From NCBI GenBank assembly GCA_023484105.1, contig JAMDBD010000019.1:1-53641 (forward strand): a DNA stretch of 53,641 nucleotides, in the 5' to 3' direction. This stretch comes from Thermoplasmatota archaeon. GTDB taxonomy: Archaea; Thermoplasmatota; Thermoplasmata; Thermoplasmatales; Thermoplasmataceae. The position numbers were made by a program, and so were the translations under genes. Below, piece by piece: positions 18,300 to 26,947 of the stretch (positions are counted from its first letter, which is position 1; each line of letters opens with the position of its first letter). The notes below the pieces were generated by a model that was not told the origin of the DNA, ran no database searches, and worked only from the letters and a program-made list of their open reading frames with translations.

Positions 18300-19033
18300 A
18301 CGTTTTCCAGATAAGTTCTAATGGAGTCGAAGAACCCCTTCCCGAGCACATGTTTTCCCTCAGGACCTGAAGACTGGAACAGTTTTCTTTCAGGATGGGG
18401 CATCATTCCTATCACGTTTCCAGAAGGATTTGATATTCCGGCTATGTTATCATATGAACCGTTAGGGTTCCATGGATATCCCGCCATGCCGCCTGTCATA
18501 TCGGAATACCTGAGAATGACCATTTTTTTATTCACCACATCCTGAGCTGTATCTTCATTGAGAAATACAAGTCTGCCCTCACTGTGTGCAACAGTTGAAA
18601 GAACAACCTCGTCAGTGGTATACTGGTTAAGAAGCCCTGTGGCAGATCTTTCAACCTTCAAAAAGACATCCCTGCATTCGAACCTGGATGACAGATTGAG
18701 CGTCAGTGAAGCCTCCCTGGTTTCGTTCCCATTAATTCCCGGGAGGAACCCAAGCTCTGTGAGAACCTGAAAACCATTACATATCCCTATAATCGGCTTC
18801 CCTTCATCTGCAAATTTCTCGAGGGATCGCCTGTGTCTTTCAAGCCTTGCGGCAAAAAGGGCGCCCGCTCTTATGTAATCGCCTGCGGAAAAACCCCCAG
18901 GTATGAATAAGCTATCATAATCCTCAAGCCTTTTTGTGCCTCTGTCGAGTTCATTTACATGAACGAATTCCGGAAGCATACTGGCAGCCAGAAAACCTCT
19001 GTATGCTTCATCTTCGCAGTTAGTACCTTCCAT
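18296..19033 (-). CDS. purQ: Phosphoribosylformylglycinamidine synthase subunit PurQ (glutaminase)
   Basis: Class I glutamine amidotransferase that supplies ammonia to PurL in purine synthesis. The nucleophile elbow GICNGFQVL, the oxyanion segment IPGGFSAGDYIRAGA and the C-terminal MMPHPERK with the His/Glu pair are all present. The annotated ATG at 19033 cuts off the first beta strand: the in-frame codons just upstream encode AAVLR directly before MEGTNCEDE, as in relatives, but no ATG, GTG, TTG or CTG lies between there and the rpl40e stop. An ACG at 19051, preceded by CAAAGGT, may be the real start. PurS and PurL are not in the window. Confidence 0.93.
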   Translation of the reverse strand: MEGTNCEDEAYRGFLAASMLPEFVHVNELDRGTKRLEDYDSLFIPGGFSAGDYIRAGALFAARLERHRRSLEKFADEGKPIIGICNGFQVLTELGFLPGINGNETREASLTLNLSSRFECRDVFLKVERSATGLLNQYTTDEVVLSTVAHSEGRLVFLNEDTAQDVVNKKMVILRYSDMTGGMAGYPWNPNGSYDNIAGISNPSGNVIGMMPHPERKLFQSSGPEGKHVLGKGFFDSIRTYLENV

Positions 19034-19069
19034 TCTTAGGACTGCTGCCGTAAACCTTTGATCGTTCGT

Positions 19070-19219
19070 TTACTGCCCACCACGCCTCTCCTTAGCCTTC
19101 ATTCGCAGACCAGTGTAGCCACATTTTCTACATCTTTCTGCCTTCACCGAATTCCTGGCGTTGCATCTCATGCATATTTTTTTGTTCAGTCTTCTTTCAA
19201 CAGCTTCCGGGAATGCCAA
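19070..19219 (-). CDS. rpl40e: 50S ribosomal protein L40e
   Basis: Short zinc-binding protein of the large ribosomal subunit, 49 aa. The sequence [18 protein letters not shown] begins it, and the four zinc cysteines appear as CMRC and CRKC in the pattern C-x2-C-x10-C-x2-C; it ends [10 protein letters not shown]. The start is a TTG at 19219; there is no alternative because a stop codon lies three codons upstream. The stop codon TAA at 19070-19072 is in the same frame as purQ, 36 nt before the purQ ATG, so the two genes form a tight pair. Confidence 0.92.
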   Translation of the reverse strand: MAFPEAVERRLNKKICMRCNARNSVKAERCRKCGYTGLRMKAKERRGGQ

Positions 19220-19272
19220 CTTAATTCAATCCTCCAGGTTGTATGGACTCACCCTTAATTGAGACGTAGTAT

Positions 19273-19761
19273 TTAATCAGTCGATCTCCTTTTACCATTC
19301 AGTTTCTTTATGATCTTTTCAATCCTTTCTCTTATTCTAACAAGGTCCGCTTTGTAAGGTTCAAGGCTCTCGAGTACATCCTCAAAGAAGCTCAGATAGG
19401 ACTCGATTTCAGAAATCATTTCGCTGGTGGTTGAAGGCCTTGAAAAATTTCTTATCAGATCCTTGTAATAAACGATTTCCTGTCTTCCAAGATCAGTCAG
19501 ATCATATCTCCCGTCCTTCCTTCTGACTGCAAGCCCTTTGAGTTCAAGATCTGATAGCAATGGATATATGGAACCCGGGCTTGGCCTCCATCTCCCCATA
19601 GTGCGCTGTTCCATCAGGCTCATTATCTCAGACCCACGGAGAGGAGATTCACCCAGAAGATCAAGCACTATGATCTTCAACCCCCTCACTTTAAACCCGG
19701 TAATGTGCATTCTGTAATAGTCGGATCTCTCATCACCATTTGTTTTGCCAGAAACAGACAA
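19273..19761 (-). CDS. PadR family transcriptional regulator
   Basis: Winged-helix repressor-type regulator. The PadR signature is visible as LKIIVLDLLGESPLRGSEIMSLME followed by SPGSIYPLLSDLELKGLAVRRKDGRYDLTDLGRQE, and a C-terminal helical dimerisation segment contains SEIESYLSFFEDVLE. The TTG at 19761 gives 162 aa; an ATG at 19710 (MHITGFKVRG) would give 145 aa and still include the whole domain. A TATA element with a palindromic core (ATTTAAAT, about 19804-19811) precedes it. The ligand and targets are unknown; autoregulation is usual in the family. Confidence 0.88.
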   Translation of the reverse strand: MSVSGKTNGDERSDYYRMHITGFKVRGLKIIVLDLLGESPLRGSEIMSLMEQRTMGRWRPSPGSIYPLLSDLELKGLAVRRKDGRYDLTDLGRQEIVYYKDLIRNFSRPSTTSEMISEIESYLSFFEDVLESLEPYKADLVRIRERIEKIIKKLNGKRRSTD

Positions 19762-19875
19762 TCAGGTCACACTTCCTGCCATTATGAGATAAGAAATGAA
19801 GATTTAAATATACGCTGATACCACTTGAAAAAAGGATGATGTATTTTGCCGACGGTGATGGCTAATCCGTCAGGA

Positions 19876-21033
19876 TCAGTCGTAGTCCCTGGTTGAAGAA
19901 GCCAGCTTCTTTGCCTTCTTCGGAACGTCAATCGGTTCAAACCTGGACGAAAGAGAAGCAAGCACCTTGGGCAGCGTTGTATATTCCATCTCAGAGTCAG
20001 GAAGCCTGTGAGGTTCAAAAGGACCCATCCTCCTGAGATAATCAACCACGTCAACAGCAGTTTTTCTTGCACCGTCAAAGGCTGGATCGTCGAACATGTC
20101 TACTGGTCCTGCGAGTTTGCCTTCCTTGAGTACAAAACCAAGTGCCACAACCCTAGGTGGTCCGTCGAACCTGGTCATCTTCGCATACTTCATACCAACA
20201 GGCATCAAGGGTCCGTTAAAGGAGCCTCTCATCCACCCGGAAACGAGAAACGGGTGTGAAAAAGCCTCCAGAGATTCACCGGATGCAGGAAGTCCAGACT
20301 GAATGCGCACTACCGCAGCAGGATCGTCCTTTCCAACGTATTCTCCAGCAATCAAAGAAAGCTTGTCTGTAGTGATGACAGCCACATTTTCATCCGGAAG
20401 CTTCTCATGAGTTTCCTTGGTGTATACCCTCTTGATCACATATTTTCCTTTGGAACCTATCATTGCAAGAATATCATACATGTTTTCTGGTGCTGAAAGC
20501 TCGATCTTTTTCGCTTCCACAACATCCCAGATCTCAAAGCGGAAACCCTCATGCATGTTTGGGTCAATTACAAGTCCTGGGGTATTGAACGGATCGGCAA
20601 ACATTTTGTATATGGGGAAGTTAAACGCACCAGGTTCAGTCTTATCCATCATGTATACGATGAATGGTTCTGACTTCCTGGCTGTGATCTCCATCTCCGC
20701 AACGCCAGGCCCCATGCCCTTTATGTTGCCAGAGAAAGCATCTTTCAGCAGATCCTGTCCTGCCCCATAAAGCCCTGCCTTTTTGGCGACTTCAGTACCC
20801 GCTTTGAAGGCGTTCCATGCAAGCTCATGAACCTCTGGATAATCTATGCCATGGTTATGAATCATGGTTATCTGTATATCGTCACCCACATGCGAAATGT
20901 GAAAGTCTGAAATCAGCCCCTCTGAATGCTTCGATACGTATTTTTGCACTTCCTGAACTACCGGCTCATACACCGTCGTGTGTCCTGGCAAGCTTCCGAT
21001 ATCTGCCTTTATATGCGATATTGTCGTCTTCAT
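19876..21033 (-). CDS. fbp: Bifunctional fructose-1,6-bisphosphate aldolase/phosphatase
   Basis: Archaeal type V FBPase, which makes fructose 1,6-bisphosphate from triose phosphates and dephosphorylates it to fructose 6-phosphate, making gluconeogenesis unidirectional. The N-terminus TTISHIKADIGSLPGHTTVY carries the conserved Asp and His metal ligands, and GLYGAGQDLLKDAFSGNIKGMGPGVAEME is the family's central signature with the DLL/K residues. YDYF-like and GPFEPHRLPDSEMEYTTLP segments near the end are typical. 385 aa, full length. It stands alone, 114 nt upstream of the PadR gene. A TTAATTTA element is 27 nt before the ATG. Confidence 0.96.
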   Translation of the reverse strand: MKTTISHIKADIGSLPGHTTVYEPVVQEVQKYVSKHSEGLISDFHISHVGDDIQITMIHNHGIDYPEVHELAWNAFKAGTEVAKKAGLYGAGQDLLKDAFSGNIKGMGPGVAEMEITARKSEPFIVYMMDKTEPGAFNFPIYKMFADPFNTPGLVIDPNMHEGFRFEIWDVVEAKKIELSAPENMYDILAMIGSKGKYVIKRVYTKETHEKLPDENVAVITTDKLSLIAGEYVGKDDPAAVVRIQSGLPASGESLEAFSHPFLVSGWMRGSFNGPLMPVGMKYAKMTRFDGPPRVVALGFVLKEGKLAGPVDMFDDPAFDGARKTAVDVVDYLRRMGPFEPHRLPDSEMEYTTLPKVLASLSSRFEPIDVPKKAKKLASSTRDYD

Positions 21034-21351
21034 ATTGTACCATATAAAGGTACCGTAAATTAAGTTTATCTAAGCATGAAATAGAATTATCTATTATATT
21101 CCACCTGGTATGGGAAGTATCCATCGCTCTTGGAGCCGGAATAGGTAAAAGCTACTGCAGTAATTAATAAGTGGAACTCCTCAACAACTTCCACCTACGG
21201 AATAAGAAAACCTGCACAGCAGGAATGAAATGTATAACACTAGACGGATATACTAAAAAGATGGTTGCAGGCGTTAGAAATGAACAGGAGAAACGTGTTC
21301 TTGAATTTCACATTTTCCAGTGCTGTATTTCAGATAAATATCGCCAAGAAA
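21034..21351. other. Intergenic region between fbp and the 601-aa gene
   Basis: About 350 bp with divergent promoters at its ends. Next to fbp, GTACC (21037) and GGTAC (21049) flank a TATA-like ATATAAA in inverted orientation. The middle holds short repeated words (CCACCTGG/CCACCTAC and AACTCC/AACTTCC) but no RNA gene that I can recognise. A possible 81-codon frame runs through it into the next gene but lacks a ribosome-binding site. Confidence 0.4.
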
Positions 21352-21359
21352 AATTTATA
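21352..21359 (+). promoter_or_regulatory. TATA box of the 601-aa gene
   Basis: AATTTATA lies about 30 nt upstream of the ATG at 21386, giving a mRNA with a leader of only a few bases. Confidence 0.5.
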
Positions 21360-21385
21360 GGCAGGAGGGTTGTTAATCTGATCAG

Positions 21386-23191
21386 ATGTCCACTGACAGG
21401 AGCGTTGAAAATGTAGGATATAATGGCATTCCAGGCATTTCATACTCTGTCAGAATAAACACGCGCAGTAGGATATTTTCCGAGACATCATTGAAGAACC
21501 CTGACAAAGAGAGAATTGATAAAACACTGGATGAAATGTTTCATCGCCTTGGCGATTCAGGCAGCAGACTTCTCAATATACTGGAATTTTCTAGGGAGAT
21601 GGTTGATTTAAAAACCGATGTGGTTACAGGTCAGACTGAGACAACTGGCATTTCATTTTCAAGCGGGAAGAGCTATGTCACATACGATCCCGGGTATCTT
21701 TGGATTAAGCCGCTTTCTTTTAACGATATTGAGAATGTGAACTGGAACTCCCCTGTATGGCATAGATCCTTCATATCGCCTGTGATAAGTTCTTCAGAAG
21801 GCCACAGGGAAATTTACAATGAACATATAATAGCGCCACAAGGCGGTCTGAAAAATGCCATCAACCCTTCAGATTATGCGGCCGCGTATGATATACTGTT
21901 TCTTATCGGCAGGAATAGATCCATGGTCTTCTCCAGGGGCTATTCTCTGAGATCCTTCAATATCGGGTTACCTCCAGCAAGGATATCTCCTGCAGGCAAA
22001 GACCAACCAGACAGCGGTGGTGTTCAATCATTTTTAGGCAGTTTTATTGCGGTCCCTGTCCTTATTTTCACAAGAAAACCCGGTAGCAGGAGGTTCAGGA
22101 GAACAATAACTGAGAGTATAATACTCATACCCACGGATGATAGTTTCATCAATCCAAGGAAAGTGAGTTCCAGGGAACTCTATTATGCACTTGAAGAAGG
22201 CAGATTCAAAGTCTCCGGAGACCTTGTGAAATATCTCTCCGCAGACAAAACACTATCAGGAGAGATTGAAAAACTTGCAGATGATGGAATGAAGATTGAT
22301 GATCTGGTAAAAGTGATATTCAAGAGAGTATACAACTCTCTAGAGGAGAAGAGGCATGAGGGGAGGGAAGGAAACCTGGACAACATAGAAATGCAGCTAT
22401 CTGTGTCTAAGTCCATAACCATAGCTGTACTTGATGATACGCTTAAGTATGAGTATGTTGAGGAATTTTTTGAAAGAAATGAAAACTACGGTGAAGAAAA
22501 ACCAAAAGACACTGAAATAAGGGATCTTGTAGCCTACCACAAGAGTTTCGATCCCAGGGTGGCTACGGTCACAAGACCAGACAGGTCAAAGATAAAATGG
22601 ATGAGCATTAAGAGTGAGCAGATCTACCGGAATGATTTCATGTTTTTCAATCCTGTCAACATGAGATATATAGCAATACTGCCGAGGGAATCAGAAGTAT
22701 TTCCAATAAGCTCCGTAAAGCTCGCTTTTCTTTGGGGATTTCGGATATCTGTGGGGATATCCGCAATGAAATCCATGATATACTCATTTTACAGAGAAAT
22801 AGAAAGGAAAAGGGATGCAGGATCGATAATAGATGTGGAAAACAATCTTGTGGAAGATGCCGAGGAATTTTACGATCTGGATGTGATCTCACCAAGTTAT
22901 TCGATGGAATATGAAAAGGCAAAGCGGCTTGCCGGGATAGATCGGGATTACATGAATCTTAAGGAAAAGATGGGGGCACTTAAGTCGAACATTCTTATAC
23001 AGGAGCAGAGGCGTCTCAACACGGTAATGGTAATATTCACCGGTCTTGTCCTGGCTGCAACTATCGTTGCTCTCCTGAAAAATAATACAGAAGCCGTGCT
23101 TCTCTCATTTATTCTTGTCGCGTTATTCATGGCATTCTTTATCACCCGCAGTTCGAGCATTATGCTCAGACTCGGAGCAAAAGATGAATGA
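21386..23191 (+). CDS. Large membrane-anchored protein, function unknown
   Basis: I do not recognise this 601-aa protein. About 530 residues are soluble, rich in charged helices in the second half (residues about 280-450, with SLEEKRHEGREGN and VEEFFERNENYGEEKPKD). Two closely spaced membrane helices lie near the C-terminus (about 548-566 and 572-590, VMVIFTGLVLAATIVALL and VLLSFILVALFMAFFI), preceded by a coiled-coil-like LKEKMGALKSNILIQEQRR. That tail resembles the C-terminal stalk and hairpin of CorA-type Mg2+ channels, but the GMN signature is absent, so a transport role is only a guess. There is no signal peptide, so the bulk should be cytoplasmic. It has its own promoter. Confidence 0.7.
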   Translation: MSTDRSVENVGYNGIPGISYSVRINTRSRIFSETSLKNPDKERIDKTLDEMFHRLGDSGSRLLNILEFSREMVDLKTDVVTGQTETTGISFSSGKSYVTYDPGYLWIKPLSFNDIENVNWNSPVWHRSFISPVISSSEGHREIYNEHIIAPQGGLKNAINPSDYAAAYDILFLIGRNRSMVFSRGYSLRSFNIGLPPARISPAGKDQPDSGGVQSFLGSFIAVPVLIFTRKPGSRRFRRTITESIILIPTDDSFINPRKVSSRELYYALEEGRFKVSGDLVKYLSADKTLSGEIEKLADDGMKIDDLVKVIFKRVYNSLEEKRHEGREGNLDNIEMQLSVSKSITIAVLDDTLKYEYVEEFFERNENYGEEKPKDTEIRDLVAYHKSFDPRVATVTRPDRSKIKWMSIKSEQIYRNDFMFFNPVNMRYIAILPRESEVFPISSVKLAFLWGFRISVGISAMKSMIYSFYREIERKRDAGSIIDVENNLVEDAEEFYDLDVISPSYSMEYEKAKRLAGIDRDYMNLKEKMGALKSNILIQEQRRLNTVMVIFTGLVLAATIVALLKNNTEAVLLSFILVALFMAFFITRSSSIMLRLGAKDE

Positions 23192-23320
23192 AGCGCCCGA
23201 TGAAGTTATCTTAGTGGCCATGCGGGGAATTGAAAGTATCAGACCATCGTATTTGTCAGGAAATGAGAGTGGGGTAAATAGAAGGATGTTGAAAAAGGAT
23301 AGAGCATATTCTATAAACTA

Positions 23321-23328
23321 TTTTAAAT
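23321..23328 (+). promoter_or_regulatory. TATA box of the 2-oxoacid oxidoreductase operon
   Basis: TTTTAAAT is centred 25-26 nt upstream of the ATG at 23350, fitting a leaderless transcript. Confidence 0.55.
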
Positions 23329-23349
23329 GGTAAGCAATCCCTGCTTCAT

Positions 23350-25248
23350 ATGTCTAAACTGGATGTGAATATTATTATCGGAGGTCCACAGGGTGGAGGG
23401 ATTGATACTTCTGCGGCGCTGCTGAGCAGGGCCTTCGCATTCTCAGGGTTTGAAGTTCTGTCCACAAGGGAATTCCATTCCAACATTAAGGGAAGGCACA
23501 GCTACGTTCATCTAAGAGCCATGGACGGGAAGATATATGGGTTGAGATATCCTCCAAACATACTCGTTGCGCTTGACCCTGATACGATATTTGAACATTT
23601 TGAAGACGTAGCCAGCGGAACGAAGATAATATATGACTCAGCGTTCCAGTCCTCTGAACTCTCTCAGGCAAGGATGATCATGAGGGACACTGCTGCCCGC
23701 ATAAAGACTCTTCTGGAAAGCAACAACCTGAGCAAGAACATTGCGGGTATGCTTGAATACATGAAATCCAGGGGAGGAATTCTGATCCCCATACCGTTTG
23801 AGCAGATTGTCAGGGAAGCTGTTGATGACGGTGTTCCCACAAGATATTTCAATACCCTTGGGGGAGCAATAACACTCTCCATTATAGGGATAGATATTGA
23901 TTCAACAAAAGATGCAATTAAGCACATATTTGGCAACAAAGAGAAAGTAATAACCCCGAACCTTGAGGTTATTGACCGGGCTTACTCATATGCAGAAGAG
24001 AATAAGATGGCAGGTAAGGCTATTGAGAAAAATGCAAAGAAAAATCGCATGCTTCTAACAGGTAACGATGGGGCAGCAATTGGGAAGCTAATGGGAGGCC
24101 TTAGGTTTCAGACCTACTACCCAATTACCCCTGCAAGCGACGAGAGCACAATTCTTGAGGAACATGAGGCCATACGATGGATAAATGAGGAGAATGAAAC
24201 GCTGGGTAAAGGCGGGGTGGCCGTCGTACAGACTGAAGATGAGATATCCGCAATTGCTATGGCTTCAGGTGCAGCACTTACAGGCGCGAGGAGCGCAACA
24301 GCGACCAGCGGTCCAGGTTTTTCATTAATGGCAGAGGCCATTTCCTTTGCAGGTATGGATGAGATACCCCTTGTTGTAACCTTTTATCAGCGCGGAGGCC
24401 CCAGCACTGGCCTGCCGACAAGAAATGGGCAGGCAGATCTTCTGTTTGCACTGAATACAGGTCACGGGGAATTCCCGAGAATAGTTCTTTCCTCAGGAGA
24501 TGTTCCCGAGTGCATATATGATTCAGTTAAGGCGCTTAATTATGCCCAGAAATACCAGCTTCCTGTCATTCACCTGATTGACAAGAATCTGGCAAATACC
24601 ACGGAGGTTGTTGATACCATAGATGTAAAGGCTGTTAAGATTTACAACAGGGAGAATGTCTCTGAAAAAGGAACCTACTTCAGATACACTCTTGATACTG
24701 AAAATGGCATATCTCCGATGGGAAGATTCGGAAAGCAGATATTCTGGCTCACTGGAGACGAGCATGATGAACTTGGGCACGTCACTGAAGATCCGGTGAT
24801 GAGAGACAGGCAGATGGAAAAGAGATTCAGGAAACTTGAGACTGCCAGCAATGAGATACCAATTGAGGACAAGGCAACATTGATAGGAGATTCCTCAAAT
24901 GATGTAACTCTTGTCACTTGGGGAAGCCAGAAGGGACCTTGTATAGAAGCTTCTGCCGAACTCATGAAAAAGGGGATAAGGTGCAAAATTCTCTATCTGA
25001 AGATGTTCAATCCATTTCCTTCAGAATTTGTGTCAAAGATTCTCGGTGAATCAAAACTTAACATAATGATAGAGAGCAACATGCTTGGGCAGGCTGCTCA
25101 GGTGATAAGGATGAATACTGGAATAGACATTGAAAGAAGGATATTAAAATACAACGGGAGGCATGTTACTGTGGACGAAATAGTGGAAGCTGTTGAAAAT
25201 ATAGTAAAGAATGGAATAAAAAAAGTGGTGTTGACAAATGGCGCATAA
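23350..25248 (+). CDS. 2-oxoacid:ferredoxin oxidoreductase, alpha subunit (fused gamma-alpha)
   Basis: Large subunit of the CoA-dependent, ferredoxin-reducing oxidative decarboxylase of pyruvate, 2-oxoglutarate and related acids. The first 200 residues are the gamma domain (IIGGPQGGGIDTSAALLSRAF), followed by the alpha domain starting about residue 230 (LLTGNDGAAIGKLMGGLRFQTYYPITPASDEST). The YPITP motif, needed for 2-oxoacid and CoA handling in this family, is intact. The fused arrangement of 632 aa with a separate beta subunit is that of the aerobic archaeal (Sulfolobus/Aeropyrum) two-subunit enzymes. Substrate preference cannot be read from sequence. It overlaps the beta gene by 11 nt. Confidence 0.93.
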   Translation: MSKLDVNIIIGGPQGGGIDTSAALLSRAFAFSGFEVLSTREFHSNIKGRHSYVHLRAMDGKIYGLRYPPNILVALDPDTIFEHFEDVASGTKIIYDSAFQSSELSQARMIMRDTAARIKTLLESNNLSKNIAGMLEYMKSRGGILIPIPFEQIVREAVDDGVPTRYFNTLGGAITLSIIGIDIDSTKDAIKHIFGNKEKVITPNLEVIDRAYSYAEENKMAGKAIEKNAKKNRMLLTGNDGAAIGKLMGGLRFQTYYPITPASDESTILEEHEAIRWINEENETLGKGGVAVVQTEDEISAIAMASGAALTGARSATATSGPGFSLMAEAISFAGMDEIPLVVTFYQRGGPSTGLPTRNGQADLLFALNTGHGEFPRIVLSSGDVPECIYDSVKALNYAQKYQLPVIHLIDKNLANTTEVVDTIDVKAVKIYNRENVSEKGTYFRYTLDTENGISPMGRFGKQIFWLTGDEHDELGHVTEDPVMRDRQMEKRFRKLETASNEIPIEDKATLIGDSSNDVTLVTWGSQKGPCIEASAELMKKGIRCKILYLKMFNPFPSEFVSKILGESKLNIMIESNMLGQAAQVIRMNTGIDIERRILKYNGRHVTVDEIVEAVENIVKNGIKKVVLTNGA

Positions 25249-26158
25249 TTTCAGAACAGATCTAGCTATCGACTGGTGCCCTGGCTGCGGCGATTTCGGA
25301 ATACTCACGGCTATAACCCAGGCCCTTTCGGAAATGAACTACGGACCGAACGATGCAGTTGTGATCTCTGGGATAGGCTGCTCAGGAAAAACCCCTCATT
25401 ACATAAATCTTGCAGGCGCACACACGCTGCACGGTAGATCCATTCCTTACGCTACTGGAGTCAAGCTCGCCAATCCTAAGCTGAAAGTACTTGTCACCGG
25501 AGGTGATGGTGATCTTTTGAGTATCGGAGCAGGGCATTTTGTGGCAGAGGGGAGAAGAAACACAGGCCTGACAATAATACTCTTCGATAACGAAGTTTAC
25601 GGACTCACCAAGGGACAGGCGGCACCCACCATGCCTCTTGGCATGCAGACAAAAAGCCTGACCAGACCAAACATATACAACAAAGTAAACCCTGTCGCCT
25701 TGGCAATAGCCGCAGGTTATTCATTTGTTGCAAGAGGTTTTTCGTTCGATACAAAACAGCTGAAGGAAATCATTAAGAGAGCTTTGATGAACGACGGATC
25801 ATCGCTGATTGATGTTCTTCAGCCATGCCCGACATACAACAACATAAACACCATGGAGTTTTACAGGAAGAAGGTCTATAAGCTTGAGGATGAGAAGGGC
25901 TGGGATCCTGTGATCACAGAAGCAACAAAAGATCCCATGGAAAAATACAGAATTGCGGGTGAAAGGGCACTTGAGTGGGATGAGAAAATCCCTACCGGAG
26001 TTTTCATAGAGAACCGTGTAATTCCAAGTTTCACTAAGAGGCTGAACGAGAACATCCCGAATTACCTTACCAACCCTCCCTCTGAACAGCAGGTTTCCGA
26101 TAAGGATGGTTATACAATAGTCGATCCAGTTGAAACTTTCTCAGACAAAACTGTCTAA
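25238..26158 (+). CDS. 2-oxoacid:ferredoxin oxidoreductase, beta subunit
   Basis: Thiamine-diphosphate- and [4Fe-4S]-binding subunit, partner of the preceding gene. Cluster cysteines occur in WCPGCGDFG near the N-terminus and in GIGCSGKTPHY; the ThDP/Mg signature is VTGGDGDLLSIGAGHFVAEGRRN, and a further Cys is at LQPCPTYNN. 306 aa is the usual size. The complex would oxidise 2-oxoacids to acyl-CoA and reduce ferredoxin. The start overlaps the alpha gene, so translation is probably coupled. Confidence 0.95.
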   Translation: MAHNFRTDLAIDWCPGCGDFGILTAITQALSEMNYGPNDAVVISGIGCSGKTPHYINLAGAHTLHGRSIPYATGVKLANPKLKVLVTGGDGDLLSIGAGHFVAEGRRNTGLTIILFDNEVYGLTKGQAAPTMPLGMQTKSLTRPNIYNKVNPVALAIAAGYSFVARGFSFDTKQLKEIIKRALMNDGSSLIDVLQPCPTYNNINTMEFYRKKVYKLEDEKGWDPVITEATKDPMEKYRIAGERALEWDEKIPTGVFIENRVIPSFTKRLNENIPNYLTNPPSEQQVSDKDGYTIVDPVETFSDKTV

Positions 26159-26252
26159 ACCATCCAATTTTATTCAACCATGTATACAATCTATGATCTA
26201 ACTTATATTTTCAATATTTAGAATTATTCAACACAGTACAACCCATTGGCTT

Positions 26253-26274
26253 TGCACTTAAAAGTGCATTTTTT
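26253..26274 (+). terminator. Hairpin with T-run downstream of the oxidoreductase operon
   Basis: TGCACTT and AAGTGCA form a perfect 7-bp stem with a 2-nt spacer, followed immediately by six T residues. It is about 95 bp after the stop of the beta subunit gene. Archaeal RNA polymerase terminates mainly on T-runs, so the hairpin itself is not required and may have another role. Confidence 0.5.
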
Positions 26275-26906
26275 AAAAGGATATAGATTCAGCTTTCATT
26301 ATTTATGTGCAAGTTTGACTTTAGGTGCAAAGCCCAACCCATTCGATTCCTTTTCCGGATGCCATATAGAATGCACAGCGAAGAAATCAGAAGGTTTCTG
26401 CAGATGGGCCTGGAGTAAATGCTCTGATTTATCTACAATTTCTCACGTGATATTATGTGGTCATAAGAATGGATTTCATTACGTTTTTGAAAATCTTCAT
26501 ATCCTAGACTATGCAAATCTTCTATACGTAAGGGACATCAAATGCGAAAAGCCGTATAACGCCTCTCTTTGAATCAGGATGAACACATAGGACAGCAAAG
26601 GTTTTCGACATTATGGAAATAAACCCATTCCTGATTTCCAGAATGATTAAAATTTGGTTGAAATTCCCAGATTTATGCATAAATAACTACTCCAGCAAGT
26701 ACTGCATGCCTAATGCCAGTTCTCAGCAAGAAATTGAATCAGACAGAGAATCATTGATCATGCCTTTCAGGCTTGCAGCACTGAGTTGGTCATTAGAAGT
26801 TGCGTTAATGTAGATACTCAAGCAATGGTACCAAATCCGTTAACCTGCCTTGTTCAGAAGCATGTTATGCTAATACGAACAGGCTACAGGTTTCAGCTAA
26901 ATATTA

Positions 26907-26947
26907 CTTTAGTAGACTCGGAAATTTAATTTCCGAGATTACTAAAG
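26907..26947. repeat. Long imperfect inverted repeat (hairpin)
   Basis: Arms CTTTAGTA and CTCGGAAAT (26907-26914, 26917-26925) pair with ATTTCCGAG and TACTAAAG (26929-26937, 26940-26947), giving 17 base pairs with one 2-nt internal mismatch and a 3-nt loop. There is no long T-run after it, so a simple terminator is not obvious. It may be a mobile-element end, a protein-binding site or a stable RNA stem. Confidence 0.7.

Noticed and set aside
21037-21053. GTACC...GGTAC arrangement at the fbp promoter as a second copy of the 53-kb operator
   Set aside because: The halves point outward rather than inward and share only five bases; likely coincidence with a GGTACC word.
21171-21416. 81-codon frame upstream of the 601-aa gene
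   Set aside because: No ribosome-binding site, contains the next gene's TATA box and runs into its coding sequence.
23184-23333. Possible 49-residue protein starting MNEAPDEVILVAMRG
   Set aside because: It overlaps the end of the 601-aa gene and the TATA box of the following operon; no family resemblance.
26246-26572. 108-codon frame in the gene-poor region
   Set aside because: Starts with TTG inside a hairpin/T-run, has no ribosome-binding site, and the residue pattern resembles no protein.
26613-26813. 66-codon frame
   Set aside because: Isolated, no initiation signal and no recognisable product.
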